A stretch of DNA of 64,000 nucleotides from Haliclystus octoradiatus (Eukaryota; Cnidaria; Staurozoa; Stauromedusae; Haliclystidae), in contig OU744449.1 in NCBI GenBank assembly GCA_916610825.1, positions 4,570,743 through 4,634,742 of the forward strand, read 5' to 3'. A program made the position numbers and the translations under genes. Position 1 is the first letter of the stretch, and the number at the start of each line of letters is the position of its first letter. Below the pieces are notes generated by a model, which saw only the letters and a list, made by a program, of their open reading frames with translations, ran no database searches and had not been told where the DNA came from. This document shows positions 1 to 12,828 of this stretch, piece by piece.

Positions 1-98
1 TTTTATTGGTTTAAAATTCAGCCAAATGCACATCTATATGAATCGATCAATACTATATCGAATAACATCTTGATCATGTAACATATTTGTTATCTTAC

Positions 99-3000
99 CA
101 TGGTGAAATATCGTTGGTGCGCAATGAAAGTCGGTACCAATTCCATGACCAACTAGATTACGACAAATCGTGTAGCCAGCATCATCGCATATCCGACTAA
201 ATATTAAAATTAAACAGATGATGTTGCAAGAAATAAATAATAATGAGCATGGCAAATCAGGGAAATACCAAATTGAAAGTTGAATAAAAGTTGAAATTGA
301 GAGAGGATGGGGGACTTTCAAACACGTCATGGAATTTTGTTTACTGTACGAGCAACCTATATCAAAAACCTGTTATAGCGGCCACCTCTATACAGCATTC
401 ACCTGTCATTAGAATCCAGGGTTCTACAAAAGTGGGAATCCTGGGGTCAGATTGCAGAGGAGCGTAGAGAAATTTTGCAAGAAAATTTATAATTTTCTGA
501 TTCATAGTTCAAATTCAATAATATATGAAAAGAATTATTATCATGAAAACACAATGTATATACAACCCCCTGTCTATTGTGGTCAATTACATTCGTGACA
601 TACACCCCCCATGGCCGATGAGAAGGGTAGTTAAGTGGGCATTTTAGCCGGCATCAGATCAGACAAAGTCACACTTACTGGTTGATGATAATGATGTTGT
701 TGTTGTTGTCAATAGATTATCAGTATTTTCTATTCATCATAAGCCATAAATTAGCTTAAGTTACATATTTCTAAATTTAATTTTAATATCTATACTACTA
801 TATGTAAACTTTAATTTGCCCTTTGTATGCCTTTTGTTTCATTATGGTGTGTGCCGTTTGTCCTGCCAAATAAAGACAGATTTATCCAATAATACAGGAT
901 GCAGTGATTCCATAGGGCCAGCAAGGATTATTGCTACATTTGATTGTGAATTTGAAATTGGTTGCAGATAAATTTTGAAAAAAATTCAGAGTGTAGTAAA
1001 AACAAAAATGTTCAGGGCTTTATAGGGAAAATCTCATGGCAAACAATTCCTCTTTTCAGTCTTGTAAATACCTTATGGCTTTACCAATCTCTTTAAAATG
1101 GGCCCCAGGTCCACACACACTGATGCCAGCAGTCAAACATTTTCTCGCTGTTTCAAAAAGACGTATTCCTTCTGCATCAACATCACCCACTAAATATGTT
1201 TCACATAAATCACCATGGTAACCTTTATGAAATACCTGTTAAATAAAGTCAACATATCATTCACAAAATGATCTGGTTTGAGTTGATCAAATATTTTTGC
1301 ATATCATTTTATAGGGATGCTATATAACAAAATTCGACATTTTTGGTGCCAAGGCAACATTGAATCACTAATAACCAGAGCCATATATTTATAAGAGTTG
1401 GGACAACGCAACTTTTAGGGCTCGAAAATCGAAATTTTCGTTCCCATGAAAACGAGGTTTTGCTATTGCACAAAGAGTTTTTCGAGTTCATGACGTTATT
1501 TTTGAACGCTTTCTTCAAATTTCGCGAGCATGTGCTTTGACCGAACAAAAATGGCATCCATAAATGTTTAAAATCACGTGACTGGCATCTGTCCAATTGG
1601 AGCTGAGAGTGGCACATGAAACCCAATGTCCCAACCCTTGCAAGTAGTTGGCTCTGCTAATGATTCCCAGGTCAAAAATGAAACCCATATACACATATAG
1701 TGATCAATCTTGGCAAGTGGGAAATCAGACTTTTTGAAGATCGAATTGTGCAACGTTGGAAAATAACGTGCGGTCAATTAACTGCTCATAGCAGTGGTAT
1801 AAAGACGGTCAAATTATCAGAATGTGCGTCCTACTCTCGACCAACGTATCTGCCAGATCATGGGATTCGTTTTCGTTACGACAACCATCAATAGCTCATG
1901 CTTAGTTGTTGTGTTCATATTTCCACACAAGCATACCGCACTCTATTATCGAGATACTCTATCATATAATTACAAAGTAGCGTTTTCTAGATAGATCGAA
2001 GAACGGATTTTCAAGCAGTTAGTTGAAATGATATAAGTTTCGTTTAAAATAGAATACAGTAAAACGCTAAATCTAGATAACTCTGTCGTTAATCAAGTAA
2101 AGTTTTGTACGTACACGCTCGCGGGAGTCGATTTCCACTTGCTTCCTATATATAAATGATATATACTGAGCCCTAAACCGGATTGAAAGCTTCAAAAACG
2201 GATATCTCGATTGTCGTATTTCTGGATTATGAGAGTTTTCTTCGTGCAAGAACGTTACGACAGGATAAGAGAAGAAAGTTAATTAGACAAATAAATCTTG
2301 AAGCCAGACAGACCATACCGGTTGCATTGTCTAATATATTTCAATGCATTTATAAAGAAGTTATTTTAAAACAATGCTTAAACGGAATCCGAGTATACCG
2401 CCTACAAGATACAAAAGAAACTTTAATATATCCGTTTTGCTTTTTATCAGATAAATACTTATACCAATTAACACGTTTTTATTAATGACATGATTATTCA
2501 TATTATATAATATCGTTGATTTTGAATATATTGCTTTGTGTTCTTGTTCTAACTTGAGAAAGGAAGTGGTTAACATATGTATTATCTACCTTTATGATAT
2601 AAACAATATATATATATATATATATCACAAAGATGAGTAATAACTGTTGTTTTTAATTAAAAGAAAAGATTGATTAGACTTTGTAGTTTTACATGCTGCA
2701 TGCATATATATATATATATAGAAAAATGCAACAATGGAATTCTAAAAAAAGATTATATATTCTTAATATTTCACAATATTGAATGCAAGATCGAAAATAG
2801 ATTGAAGAATTGCTATATAAAAGTAGCGTTCTCATCTGGGACATATTTTGTAAAGAACTGCATGGGCAAACGACAGCAACATTTGCGCGACATTCAAATC
2901 GTTCAGGAATCCTTGTCGTTCGAATCCACCCTTCTGATTTTGCTTGACGTGTTGGATCGTGTATTTTATGCGTAAAAGTTGCCGTAGTTTGCCCAGGGCT

Positions 3001-6000
3001 TAATAGGCTAATAGTATGAAGCTTTAAGAATTCGCAATATATTTTGAAATCAGAGTAATACCGAAACGTTATTAGTCGTCGACGCACGTTATTCCGTCAT
3101 TCATTCAGATAGGGCCCGGCTCAGCTATATTTAAGAAAGGAACATTTTTATGTTTGACTAAAAACATATGTTCCAAAACAAAGGCCATTGGCAGACTTGG
3201 AGCAAAGTATGCCTGTTAAAACTCGTGTTATATCTGTATGTATGACGTATGTTTATTAAACTTAGCGATACGTGCAGGGTTTAGCGAGTGCGTAAGACGG
3301 AAAACATTTTCTTAAAATCATCAACAATCCCATCACAATCCTGCGTACGTGCTAAATTGTTGCGGTGAAAAGGGAAAGCTTACGGACATATAAAGTGCGC
3401 AGCAGATCAATTAATACATATTCTATATCGATACAATTTGGGGGTGTTTCCGACTTATTTCTTATTTGAAAATCATAAACTAAACTTCAGTTATCGGATA
3501 TCCGTTTACACTCGCCTTTATTATCTAACAAAATGACATTATTCTTTATTTCAGTGAGGGGGAAATTGCAACAGGATCATTTTTGTTCAGATGAAATCTG
3601 AAATTTAATTCATTCTTGGTTGAATTAATCATCGTCAAAGTACAACGCTCCATCTTCCGGGAGGGTAAACTCCAGATGTCAGCAATACTGTGGTGGGGAC
3701 GTGCCATTTTCCATGGTCTATCTGTAGAAGTTAAGTCAAGCCATCGCCACTCATTTCAATATGCTGGTACTCACAAGTGGAATGAGCCACCGTCTACAAT
3801 GAAGGAGGTTTCCAAAAGGAGAAGTTTCAAAAGTCTTCTTGAGAAGCATTTAGATACCAATAAAATTACAGCATCTTAACTGTTAAGTTCGTATTTAATT
3901 AACCTTGCAGCTGTATATATATATCTATGTATATTGTAATCAATTATTTTGTGTGTTTATTCCCTAGTTTATTACGTAAATCAGTCCTGTGAAAAAAAGT
4001 TATTGTAAAACTTATCAGGTTTCTAAAGATGATGATGATGAACTCATTTTGATATTCTCTTGCTAAATAATAAATTTCTGAAAATTGCTTAAATGTAAAA
4101 TGGTCATAGATTTGATACAGATACATTTTTGGGGATGCTGTGGTATGACACAAACTATCGAGTCCAAAATGTTTTGGGAAACTATCCCCACGTGTTCGAT
4201 CCAGAGCTATCTATTTACAAGAGTTGGGACACTTCTGCCATTTTTGTATCTTTTTGCCTGGACCCGAGCACGTTTTTAACAGTGCGCATGTGCAGGAAAA
4301 TGTTGTGTGTTTTTTCAGCCATATTGTATTGTATTTTTTCGCGCGTTTCACTTGAAATGATTGAGAACCTGTTTTCAAAAGAACAAAGATGGCATCCAAA
4401 AATCACGTGACTGGCATCTGTCCAATTGGAGACGATAGCGGCACATGAAAGCGTGTCCCAACTCTTGTAAATAGATGGCTCTGGTTCGATCTATCTATCT
4501 AGTACAGCGGTATTCTCATCTTCAGTGAACTTCTGCAAAAACAAATGGGAAAGGCTCAAAGTAAAGGCCTTACAAGGTTCGTGGACGTCTGATAACTAAA
4601 ACAGTCGTGTTTGTCATGTGATTATTGGACTAGTCAGAGCGCATTAACTTACAGTTGTATGTCATAATTATCAGCGCTTTTCAGCCCTTTCGTTTATGTA
4701 GACATAATGGAGAAATATTGTATTGCGGTTCTAATGATAATTACTCGTTGGGTGACTTTTTAATATTCACTATTTAGTTTACGTGGGAAAGTAACATTTC
4801 ACCTTAAAACATTTGTGGTAAACCAACTAATCTGTAATGACGATTTTATTACTGAAGCTTTGAAAATAAATGCAAAAGAATGATTCACGTGTTGTTCTAA
4901 GTCCTGTCTAGAAGAGAATATTCTCTAGTCTTTACGCTTCATCAACCTGGTCAATTACGCCACCTCGGAGTCTGCAGAAGGAAATTAAATAGGCTCAAAG
5001 AGCTTTGATAAATTTTTCTTTCAATGTTCACTACGCAAATAAATTTGACCCGTCCAATATACGACGGCGAACTGGAGTGAAATCGTGAGAAAATCATCTT
5101 ACTTTGGCTGGATATTTTCCGAAGGAGCAAGATGCTCCCGTCATTAAGCCGTCATTAATCAACCGCTTGAGCGGTATATCGTATCTGTTTAGATGTTTTG
5201 ATATCAGAAGGTTGAGTACATCGACTAACTCAAGGAAGGAATGCAAACTATTGGCATGGTATTGAATGGTACACTACTGATTAGGAACGCCACACCTGAT
5301 TATTTATGGGGGTAATCAGGATTATTGCAATTTACCATAGGTCGCCATAAGTAATTGAGCATGCAAAATTGACAATTTCATTGAATTAGTTAATTGAGGC
5401 GGTATCGCTCTGCCGAAGGCACCCGTAACACCCTTCAATTTCTAGAAGAATGACTCTTTATGCTAAGAGCAATGATTGTAAATCCTCTTTACTACTATCT
5501 CAGCGCACAGTTCGCGCAATTGGCGCACAGTTTCTATGAGCTATTGATATTTGGCGCACGATAGGGCACGTAAGGAGAAAACGAGAAGGCATCAGAAAAT
5601 CACGAGCGGCCGAGGAAAGTGATTTCCTCTTTGATTTTCTCCTGAAGTTACTCCAGTGCACTACAAGGCATATGCTACTACTAGCATACCCTTACAGTTG
5701 ATATTAAGTAATTGGCGCACAGTTTCTATGAGCTATTGATATTTGGCGAACGAGAGGGCACGTAAGGAGGAAACGAGAAGGCATCAGAAAATCACGAGCC
5801 ATCAAGGAAAGTGATTTCCTCTTTGATTTTTCTCCCGAAGTTACTCCAGTGCACTACAAGGCATATGCTACTACTAGCATACCCTTACAGTTGATATTAA
5901 GTAATTGGCGCACAGTTTTTATGAGCTATTGATATTTGGCGAACGAGAGGGCACGTAAGGAGAAAACGAGAAGGCATCAGAAAATCACGAGCCGCCGCGG

Positions 6001-9000
6001 AGAGTGATTTCCGTCTTCGAGTTTTCTCCCGAAGTGACTCCAGTGCGCAAAATATCAATAGATCATAGGAAACTGTGAGCCGATTGCTTTGTGTTATAAC
6101 TTGCACAACTTTATACAGACAGTTACATGACTGTTTTACTCATAAAATGTTTTTGAAAATTCTTGATCAACTTGGAAATTCTCATTCGTGATATCAAGTT
6201 CAAATTGTAACAATCGTATTGCAATTGCGATATGTCTCGTTCAAAACGATCTATTGTGTTTACGAGCCTAGTTTCGCTATGGTGATTTCGCATCGTATCT
6301 CTAAACTACTCTGCTCAGAAGATCTAATCAATTTCGTTATAATACAAAAGTTATAGTTGAATAATTTGAGAAACCTGCAGATATATATGCTGTCGAAGGG
6401 AAAAATTTATAGTCTGCATGCAGATTGAAAATATATGGTTGCACAAACAAATCTATTTTGTAGATAGGACCTACATGTTGATCTATGTATAACATAAATC
6501 TATTCATAAATCTGTTCACAAACCAATTAATAAGATGGCATACCGATACATCAACACTGACAATGTCACCATCTTCAAGTATGCGGCTGAAAAATACAAA
6601 TACTTGTATCAGGATGATAAATTAGTTTTAATTAGTTTAAGTACAATGTAGGAATAAACGAAGGTTTATCCTATACAGTATACTTTTAAAAGGAAGAGAA
6701 GGGGATATTTCTATGAAATGCAGTGGGATTCGATATAAGTGATGATTTCAACTTAAGTTTAAGCAGGACCTTATCTATACCGTTTGAAATGTTCAATGTT
6801 ACTCATGAGGCTTATTCCATGCCAAAACATAGTTAAATTCCCTTCAATACCCTAAATGTCAGATATTCAGAACACCGTGTGCCACGATTTTCAGTTTCAT
6901 GGAACAGAATATAGGGTAGAGGCTCTTGTCTACTCAAAAATAATACACTATTTGAACACAAATGGCATGCCCAAATCATGATAAGGCTTTCATGGCTATT
7001 TCGATCTTTAAAATTCAAGGTGTTCATATGGCATAACATAATTGTAATGTTACAACAACAGAATTTCCCACTTTGTCATTGGATCATAGACTAGGCCTAC
7101 ATATACAACATTTCTACAAATTGTTATCAAATATGTATTTTTGATTATTTGGGTGCATTGATCTTGCAGCGTCATGAAACTATGGAGAATGCTGTTCAGA
7201 AAGTATTTCCAATTAAACCCTTTCATGTTAAAACAGTTCAGTCGTGTTAACTGACCTAATTTTCAGGAAAGCAGTAAATGTTTTTGCAAGGGTTTTCCTG
7301 CTAGAAACAGTTCATGAACAGTTCATGAACCTAAAATGGCCCAATTTTCACGAACTATTTATGAAAAGTACATGAAAATCAATTCATTTAACGTTCATGA
7401 ACTAATTCATGAACTGTATGTGAACTGTTCATGAACAGTTCAGGAATTAATGAACAGTTCATGAACTCAACACATCATTTTGCAGGGGTTATATTAGCCT
7501 GCGTACCAGCCCCGAGGTTTATTTCTAAAACCATAGGGTCTGTGAACTAATGTGTGATTCTCAGCCCATTGAAAATAGCACCTATATAAATTTGGTAAAC
7601 TATTCACACTCCAATTCACACACTGTCACAAAACATCAATTGTCATAGAATCACAACTCTTCGTCAAACACGTCATAGTTATCAGCGGCGACAATGATCT
7701 TAATGATAAGACAACGTAATGCATAAATTATATCTCAAACTCATGAGAACTTGTTGGGCTGAAAATCACACATTAGTTCACAGACCCTATGGTTTCAGAA
7801 AAAACCTAGGGGCTGGTACGCAGGCTAGGGTTATATAGGAAACACATTTTATCAGCCATTATATAGTTGACATGTGATTCCATATATGCCAAATTGTTGA
7901 TTAGGTTATGAGGATTTCTATCCATGGTGTACTAGAAATCGATTAATAGTTAGACAAACAAGGATAATTACAAAAACATTTGTTCCTTGAATTGCAATTA
8001 AAACTGTGAAGTGTCAAAATCAATGTAAATTTTCAATTGCAATGCAAATCATATTTTGCATATAATGTTTTAAAATAAAATAAGGTATGATTGAGCAACC
8101 AATTAAAATGCATAATATTGAATAGTTGGTCAATATTGGTTGGTTTTTATCATGCAGTGAAGTCAGCGATTACGATCAGTGTCTAAAGATTGGGAATCAC
8201 GCACCGCAATCCTAGATTTCAAAAGGCTAGAGAGAAAAATTCAGAAGAAAATTGATATGTAGGTTTGTAAGATTTGTAGGAAAACATAAAAAAATTATAC
8301 CCCAAAAAGTTGAAAATGATGGAGGCTTTCAAAAATGCTAAACCTTTAGTCAGACACTGTCAGTTATAGACAATTAGTACGGCGTTCAACCCAACAGGAG
8401 CACCATTTCTTGGTGTCATGAAGGACATTCTGACCATAAAATGTAGGCTACACATGTTTCAAATACGATTGTACTCCAGCCACTACTGTGAAAAATATGT
8501 AAGCAAACTCAACCCATTTGTGGATAAATGATAAATTTAATAAAATATAGTTCTTACTCATCTGGTATTCCATGACAAGCAACATTATTAACAGATGTGC
8601 AAACTGATTTTGGGAATCCACGGTAAGCAAGTGGCGATGGATAGGCTCCAGATTTCATTGTTTGCCAATGCACTGAGTTATCGATTTCTTCTGTCATCAA
8701 ACCTGGCTAAAGAAGAGTAAATATTGAAATGGTAGCCTTTATCATGTATTAACTGGTGCAGAATTAGGAAATTACTTAGACGCGTTTTGATTTGATCTTG
8801 TTTAGGTGCTATGGAACAATTACATGTTTACGTCTAAAAATGTTGGTGGTAAACTGAGTTAGTTACTGGTACGGTATTTAATTTTTTAGGTGCGAATTAT
8901 GCTTATTTAGATGCGGCGTCAAATGTCAAAAAATTCGATGCGGAAAAGTGTTATTAGATGCGATTTTGTATTATTTTAATGCTATGAAATACTCACTAGA

Positions 9001-12000
9001 AAATTGCATATATAAGTGCGGAATAATTAATTTAGATGAGGAAATGCTTATTTAAGTGCTGAAATATATTAGTGCGGCACTCAGTGATTCAGGTACGGGA
9101 AACATGTTTTTTGGTGCGAATTTATGCTTATTTAGGTGCGGCATTAAATGTAAGCCTAATTGAAGTGGCCGTTATTACAATCATAGTCCAAGAAAAGTAG
9201 GTGTCATGCAATACTGTACAGTTCATTTCATAAAGTACAAAATTATAGCATTTTCTATTAAGGCTAGAACATTTAGCATTGTGTAAAATTGTGACCATTG
9301 TATAAAAGCAGTAACGATATCGCAGAGAAGCATATGCCATTGCCATGTGGGTAGGGTTCGACAAAAGGTTTGGCCTTCTGGAATCCTAGCTAGGCATTTC
9401 AACATTTTGTTTTGAATTTATTTGTTGAGGTTTGACCAATAAATCATAGAAATATCAATTTCCCCTATCCTTCCGGAATCTAGGATTCCAGGATTCCTGC
9501 TTTTGTTGGACCCTGCATGTGGGAACATGATTCCCTGTCCCATTGACTCCCATTGTCCCATTGGCTCTGTCAATAACCATTTATATAGACTTTAGCAAAG
9601 CATTTGACAGTGTCTCACATGATAAACTAAGGCATGTTTAAACCCCTTGATAAACTGAAGTCATACGGTGCTTATCATAACCTGCTGAACTGGATTCAGT
9701 GTTTCATGTATGGTCGCACCCAACAGGTAGTAATCAATATATCAGTATCATCTTCCCTCCCAGTGACCAGTGGAGTACCACAAGGATCTGTTATGGGGTC
9801 GCTACTATTTTTAGTTTACATCAGTGACATTGTCTCCTGCCTTTAACCATCATGTAAGATAAAGCTATTTGCAGATGATGCAAAGTTTTATCAAAGTAGA
9901 TTAAATGCTGACAGCAAACCACTTATACAGAATTGAATAAAGTATTATAACTTGATACATTTCATAGTTTCATACACCAACATTTTAATGATATCAATCA
10001 AAAGCTAACTTATTTAATGTTATACAAAGTCAAGAAGCGTTTTACAAAGCGCCTTTTCAGTTTATGTCGCATACCGTATAAGAATTACCATGAACGTTTA
10101 AGTAAATTGAATTTGGATACTCTTGAGTTACATAAATTAAACTGCGATTTACATATAGTTTTTAAAATCTTACACAATATTGTAGATTTTCTTATAAGCG
10201 AAATGCTTTTGTATGGTACTAATAAAAATAGCATGCGTGGACACACCCAGAAACTTGAATCCAAAGTAGTGCAACACACAAACGCAACATTTCATGCTCT
10301 TATCAACCGTATCATTCGAGAATGGAACTACTTGCCTGAGGTAGTGATTAGCACAACTTCATTGCATACATTTAAGTTCTATAGATTAAACAATATTGAC
10401 TTATCTAAATTCTTAAAATTTAATTAGGCTGTACGTAAGTGAAATCAATGTATAACCTAGATTTCCTATATATGCCCGTCTTTGCTTCAATTTGACAAAT
10501 AAATATCATATCATAATACTGTTGTCTAGAGGGAGCAATGTCTTTACGTTACAATATTTTGAAATGTCAAATCATTTATCTATTCAGTATGAATTTCAAA
10601 TTTTATCCAAACTGTTCAATTTACTTATTTATCTAACCTAAACACTGATACCAAGAAGAACGTATGCTTTTCAAAAACACATACAATGAATGTAATATTT
10701 ATAAATGATATCATATCATTCCCTTGCTAGGCTACATCTTTTTATGTTTGATGAAGGGAAATGCATCACATTCATTACCTTCCAATATGTTTACGATGGT
10801 AGTACTGCATGCTTCTATCACTTTGGATTTTAATAGACCAAACACCTACTGAAAATCTACTAAAAATAATTGTTCATAATACAAAAATTTCAAAATTGAA
10901 ATGTTTTTGGTTGCTTTTCAGTTTTCTGGTGCTTTTCAGTAGGTTTTCAGCGAAAACTTAGGAAACGTTTTCTGGTGAATTCAACTAGCGTTTCAGTACT
11001 TAAGCCATTTTAGTAGGTTTTCAGTAAGATTTTAGTACTTTTAAAATCCATAGTGTAACAATTTGTTTATCTGAGTTGATAGGCCTATTGATGTGATAGA
11101 TTTGTAATGCAGCAGACTGCAATTGGTATGATTATCATATTGTAAATATTTCTTACAGAAATTTCATCAAACTAAAATCTTAATTTGACCAGAAGACATA
11201 AACTAACATACGTTTTTGTACTTGAATTCAAAGCCACTGTTAGCCTGTTTAGATATAAGGATGAGTCCAAGTTTACATCAAGATAATTGTATTTCTCAGT
11301 AGGCCTATGGTATTATACGTGCGTTGTTGGATACTCAGTTTTGTGTTGCTTTTCTCTTTGAGTCTTTGGGATGTCCCGTAAAGCATTGATTCAGTTTTTC
11401 CTTTTTTGGTGTCATTTAAAATGTAGGGTGTCAATCATTGTCAATCAAATGTTGTTGATCCTTGTTCCGTGAGGAAATAGAGCATGATTGAAGTAAGAAT
11501 TCGTAAATCAAAATAATAGGCCTAGCCTACATTACAATGTAAAACTACATTGAAATCCAAAGCAGCCAGCTATAAGAGGTACGATAAAGTGACCATCATA
11601 GACAGGTGGCCTTTATATACAGGTTTGATCCAATTGAAAAAACTATTTTAGACATTGCAAGAGTTTCCATTGTGTACGGGTGGCCGCTGTATAGAGGTGA
11701 CCATTGTAACTGTTTTGACTGTACAGTAATTGGTTTTAGCATCGTTGTATCGTCAACAATCGATTTTTATTGCAGACAAAATTCTCGCCTTCAATATCAG
11801 ATAAAGTAGCATATCTTATTGCACAAGATTCTGCTATTTGAAATATAATAATATATTAGGCCTGATGGAAGATATAATTCTTTCAGGGACTGAGGGCTAT
11901 TATCTAAAATTGCTACGTCACAACATAAAACATTAGGAATTATCTGGATTGGATTCTTCAAGTTAGGACAGGGTCGGATCTACTTTTTGAGGCCTAAAGC

Positions 12001-12828
12001 ACCAATCTAAAAAGGCCTAACAAATGTTCTCACTTCGCTCCATCAACCCATCCTTAAATAGACAGCATATACAAGTTGCCATGGCAACACAATTCCCTTT
12101 TTAAGTTTTTTTTTAGGCATTGGACTTGACATACATGTGTACAAATAAAGACTGGCCTTTGATCCTAAACCATAAACAATTTCATTCATCTCAATATTGT
12201 CTTGACAAAAACCGGAGTTTTGAGCAATTATGTTTTGAGGAAAATCCAAGCTCCAAATTCCATGTTGTCACCTGTTCGAATTGCAGAACAGGAAATGATA
12301 ATTGTGTGAATAATGTTGCATGATTGACACAAATTGCTTTTGCTTGAACGAAAGGCATAATTGCTCTCAAAATATATCAAATGTACAAAAACGGTGTCAA
12401 CAACACTTGCTTCAATAGAAAATACAGCTTTGGACATTGCAAGAGTGACCACTATGGACAGGTGGTCGCTCTATAGAGGTGACCATTATAACAGGTTTGG
12501 CTGTACATACTTTAGGGATGACCCCTTAATATAAAGATGGCATAATATATACTATATATATATAGTTACCTCAATAATCTGTCTCGCATGGTTTAATACT
12601 TGTCTTGCAACACTACATGACTCTTTCATTGCTTTAATGCCTTTCTTATCTTTGATATCAATTGTCGTTGAAGTTGGCATAAGAACACCATCATATGCAT
12701 AGAATGGTTTTTTGACGGTTGCCAAGATGGCGTTTGGCGCACTTACACATCCAGGCGATCGTATTACTTCATAAAATCTTGTTATCTGTTTTGATGGACT
12801 TGATCTTTTCAGGTTACGAAATTCATGC
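99..12828 (-). CDS. METAP1D: Mitochondrial methionine aminopeptidase type 1D (partial, 5 exons)
   Basis: This gene encodes an enzyme that removes the initiator methionine from proteins, in this family inside mitochondria, using two metal ions. In transcript order the exons are 12570-12828, 8558-8706, 6544-6586, 1072-1235 and 99-196; every junction is GT/AG and all phases join. The exon at 12570 carries an Arg-rich stretch like a targeting peptide and the helix [18 protein letters not shown]. Exon 8558 has [20 protein letters not shown] with the substrate-binding His. Exon 6544 has DIVSVDVS (first metal Asp), exon 1072 has GYHGDLCET (second metal Asp), and exon 99 has GHGIGTDFH (metal His and substrate His). 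The two catalytic Glu residues lie beyond the left edge. No in-frame ATG was found upstream, so the acceptor at 12829-12830 implies an earlier exon, perhaps beyond the LTR element at 13.9-18.3 kb. Confidence 0.93.
345..480. mobile_element. Fragments of two small TIR elements
   Basis: Positions about 350-400 match the end of the Tc1/mariner-like family seen at 23570 (CCTGTTATAGCGGCCACC). Positions 415-475 resemble the end of the CAGGG hAT-like family (GGTTCTACAAAAGTGGGAAT). Neither copy is complete. Both lie in the METAP1D intron between the exons at 99 and 1072. Confidence 0.5.
1376..1656. mobile_element. hAT-like MITE (CAGAGCC family), copy 1
   Basis: The 281-bp element begins CAGAGCCATATATTTATAAG and ends with the inverse, GTAGTTGGCTCTG. 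The flanking 8-mers are CTAATAAC and CTAATGAT (6 of 8 match), which fits a decayed hAT target duplication. A second copy of the same length at 4202 has perfect duplications. No coding capacity. Confidence 0.75.
1657..3615. other. Intron-like stretch without recognisable genes
   Basis: The stretch lies inside the METAP1D intron between the exons at 1072 and 6544. It holds short (AT)n runs near 2606-2626 and 2705-2720. An open frame at 2183-2485 matches no family I know and has no splice or codon support. Nothing else stands out. Confidence 0.6.
3616..3879 (+). pseudogene. LINE ORF2 C-terminal fragment
   Basis: The frame ends with a stretch typical of non-LTR retrotransposon ORF2 tails: [20 protein letters not shown], then [12 protein letters not shown] and a stop at 3877. 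No RT domain precedes it, so this is a 5'-truncated copy. The start is arbitrary because upstream sequence is not recognisable. LINE clade is not determinable from this piece. Confidence 0.7.
4202..4483. mobile_element. hAT-like MITE (CAGAGCC family), copy 2
   Basis: The 282-bp element starts CAGAGCTATCTATTTACAAG and ends in the inverse, ATAGATGGCTCTG; the inverted ends extend about 35 bp. Perfect 8-bp duplications GTTCGATC flank it at 4194-4201 and 4484-4491. It shares the internal words CACGTGACTGGCATCTGTCC with the copy at 1376. No transposase frame, so it is non-autonomous. Confidence 0.88.
5521..6083. repeat. TIR element with internal ~192-bp tandem triplication
   Basis: Units starting TGGCGCACAGTTTCTATGAG begin at 5521, 5713 and 5906 (periods 192 and 193). 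The third unit does not finish; it ends near 6048-6083 with the inverse of the unit head (GCGCAAAATATCAATAGATC..GTGAGCC). The whole therefore has inverted ends plus direct internal duplication. Copies differ at a few positions. No coding potential. Confidence 0.8.
7304..7472. repeat. Array of the palindromic word GTTCATGAAC
   Basis: The decamer GTTCATGAAC and close variants (TTCATGAACTG, TTCACGAAC, ACATGAAA) recur at irregular spacing in both halves, so the stretch can fold back on itself. It is bordered by near-identical TTTTGCAAGGGTT (about 7281) and TTTTGCAGGGGTT (about 7479), which could be a target duplication. Confidence 0.65.
7495..7827. mobile_element. TIR element with 9-bp target duplication
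   Basis: The 333-bp element starts TAGCCTGCGTACCAGCCCC and ends in the inverse, GGGGCTGGTACGCAGGCTA. The inverted ends continue inward through CATAGGGTCTGTGAACTAAT. Perfect 9-bp repeats GGGTTATAT flank it at 7486-7494 and 7828-7836. Nine-bp duplications are typical of Mutator-like elements; that assignment is inferred. No open frame. Confidence 0.88.
8803..9152. repeat. Irregular array of TTTAGGTGCGG-like words
   Basis: The words TTTAGGTGCG, TTTAGATGCGG, TTAGATGCG, TAAGTGCGG and TTTGGTGCG recur at variable spacing. A ~35-bp phrase (GAATTATGCTTATTTAGATG and what follows) at about 8895 returns at about 9118 with small changes. Unlike the other word arrays here, it is direct rather than palindromic. 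It lies in the METAP1D intron upstream of the exon at 8558. Confidence 0.6.
9352..9515. mobile_element. hAT-like MITE (CAGGGTCCAACAAAAG family)
   Basis: The 164-bp element starts TAGGGTTCGACAAAAGG and ends CTTTTGTTGGACCCTG. Perfect 8-bp duplications CATGTGGG lie at 9344-9351 and 9516-9523. Internal sequence (GTTTGACCAATAAATCATA) is shared with copies at 37990, 41193, 51655 and 52469. The 8-bp duplication and CAGGG end support the hAT superfamily. Confidence 0.9.
9566..10425 (+). pseudogene. Decayed LINE reverse transcriptase
   Basis: Reverse-transcriptase blocks can be read in broken frames: [15 protein letters not shown] near 9577-9625, [20 protein letters not shown] near 9762-9822, and [10 protein letters not shown] near 9868 holding the FADD catalytic box. 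A later frame, 10017-10427, reads like the ORF2 C-terminus ([26 protein letters not shown]). The thumb region between them is missing, and stops interrupt the RT. The short direct repeat ATCATATCATA near 10507 could be the 3' end. Confidence 0.82.
10855..11045. repeat. Fold-back stretch of TTTTCAGTAGG words
   Basis: CTACTGAAAATCTACTAAAA near 10847-10866 is nearly the inverse of TTTTAGTAGGTTTTCAGTAA near 11009-11028. Between them TTTTCAGT, TTTTCTGGTG and GTAGGTTTTCAG recur. This again looks like a non-coding element made of short repeated words with inverted ends. Confidence 0.55.
11568..11735. mobile_element. Tc1/mariner-like MITE, diverged copy
   Basis: The stretch aligns by eye with the element at 23568-23748: it contains GACAGGTGGCCTTTATATAC, TTTAGACATTGCAAGAG and GACTGTACAGT. 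The left end is degraded. It is one of at least ten copies of this family in the window. Confidence 0.7.
12415..12512. mobile_element. Tc1/mariner-like MITE, 5'-truncated copy
   Basis: Only the right half of the family is present, from GACATTGCAAGAGTGACCAC to AACAGGTTTGGCTGTACA. It ends about 60 bp from the donor of the METAP1D exon at 12570, inside the intron. Confidence 0.65.

Noticed and set aside
2183..2485. 100-codon plus-strand frame starting in the METAP1D intron
   Set aside because: No recognisable domain, no splice context, AT-rich; probably chance.
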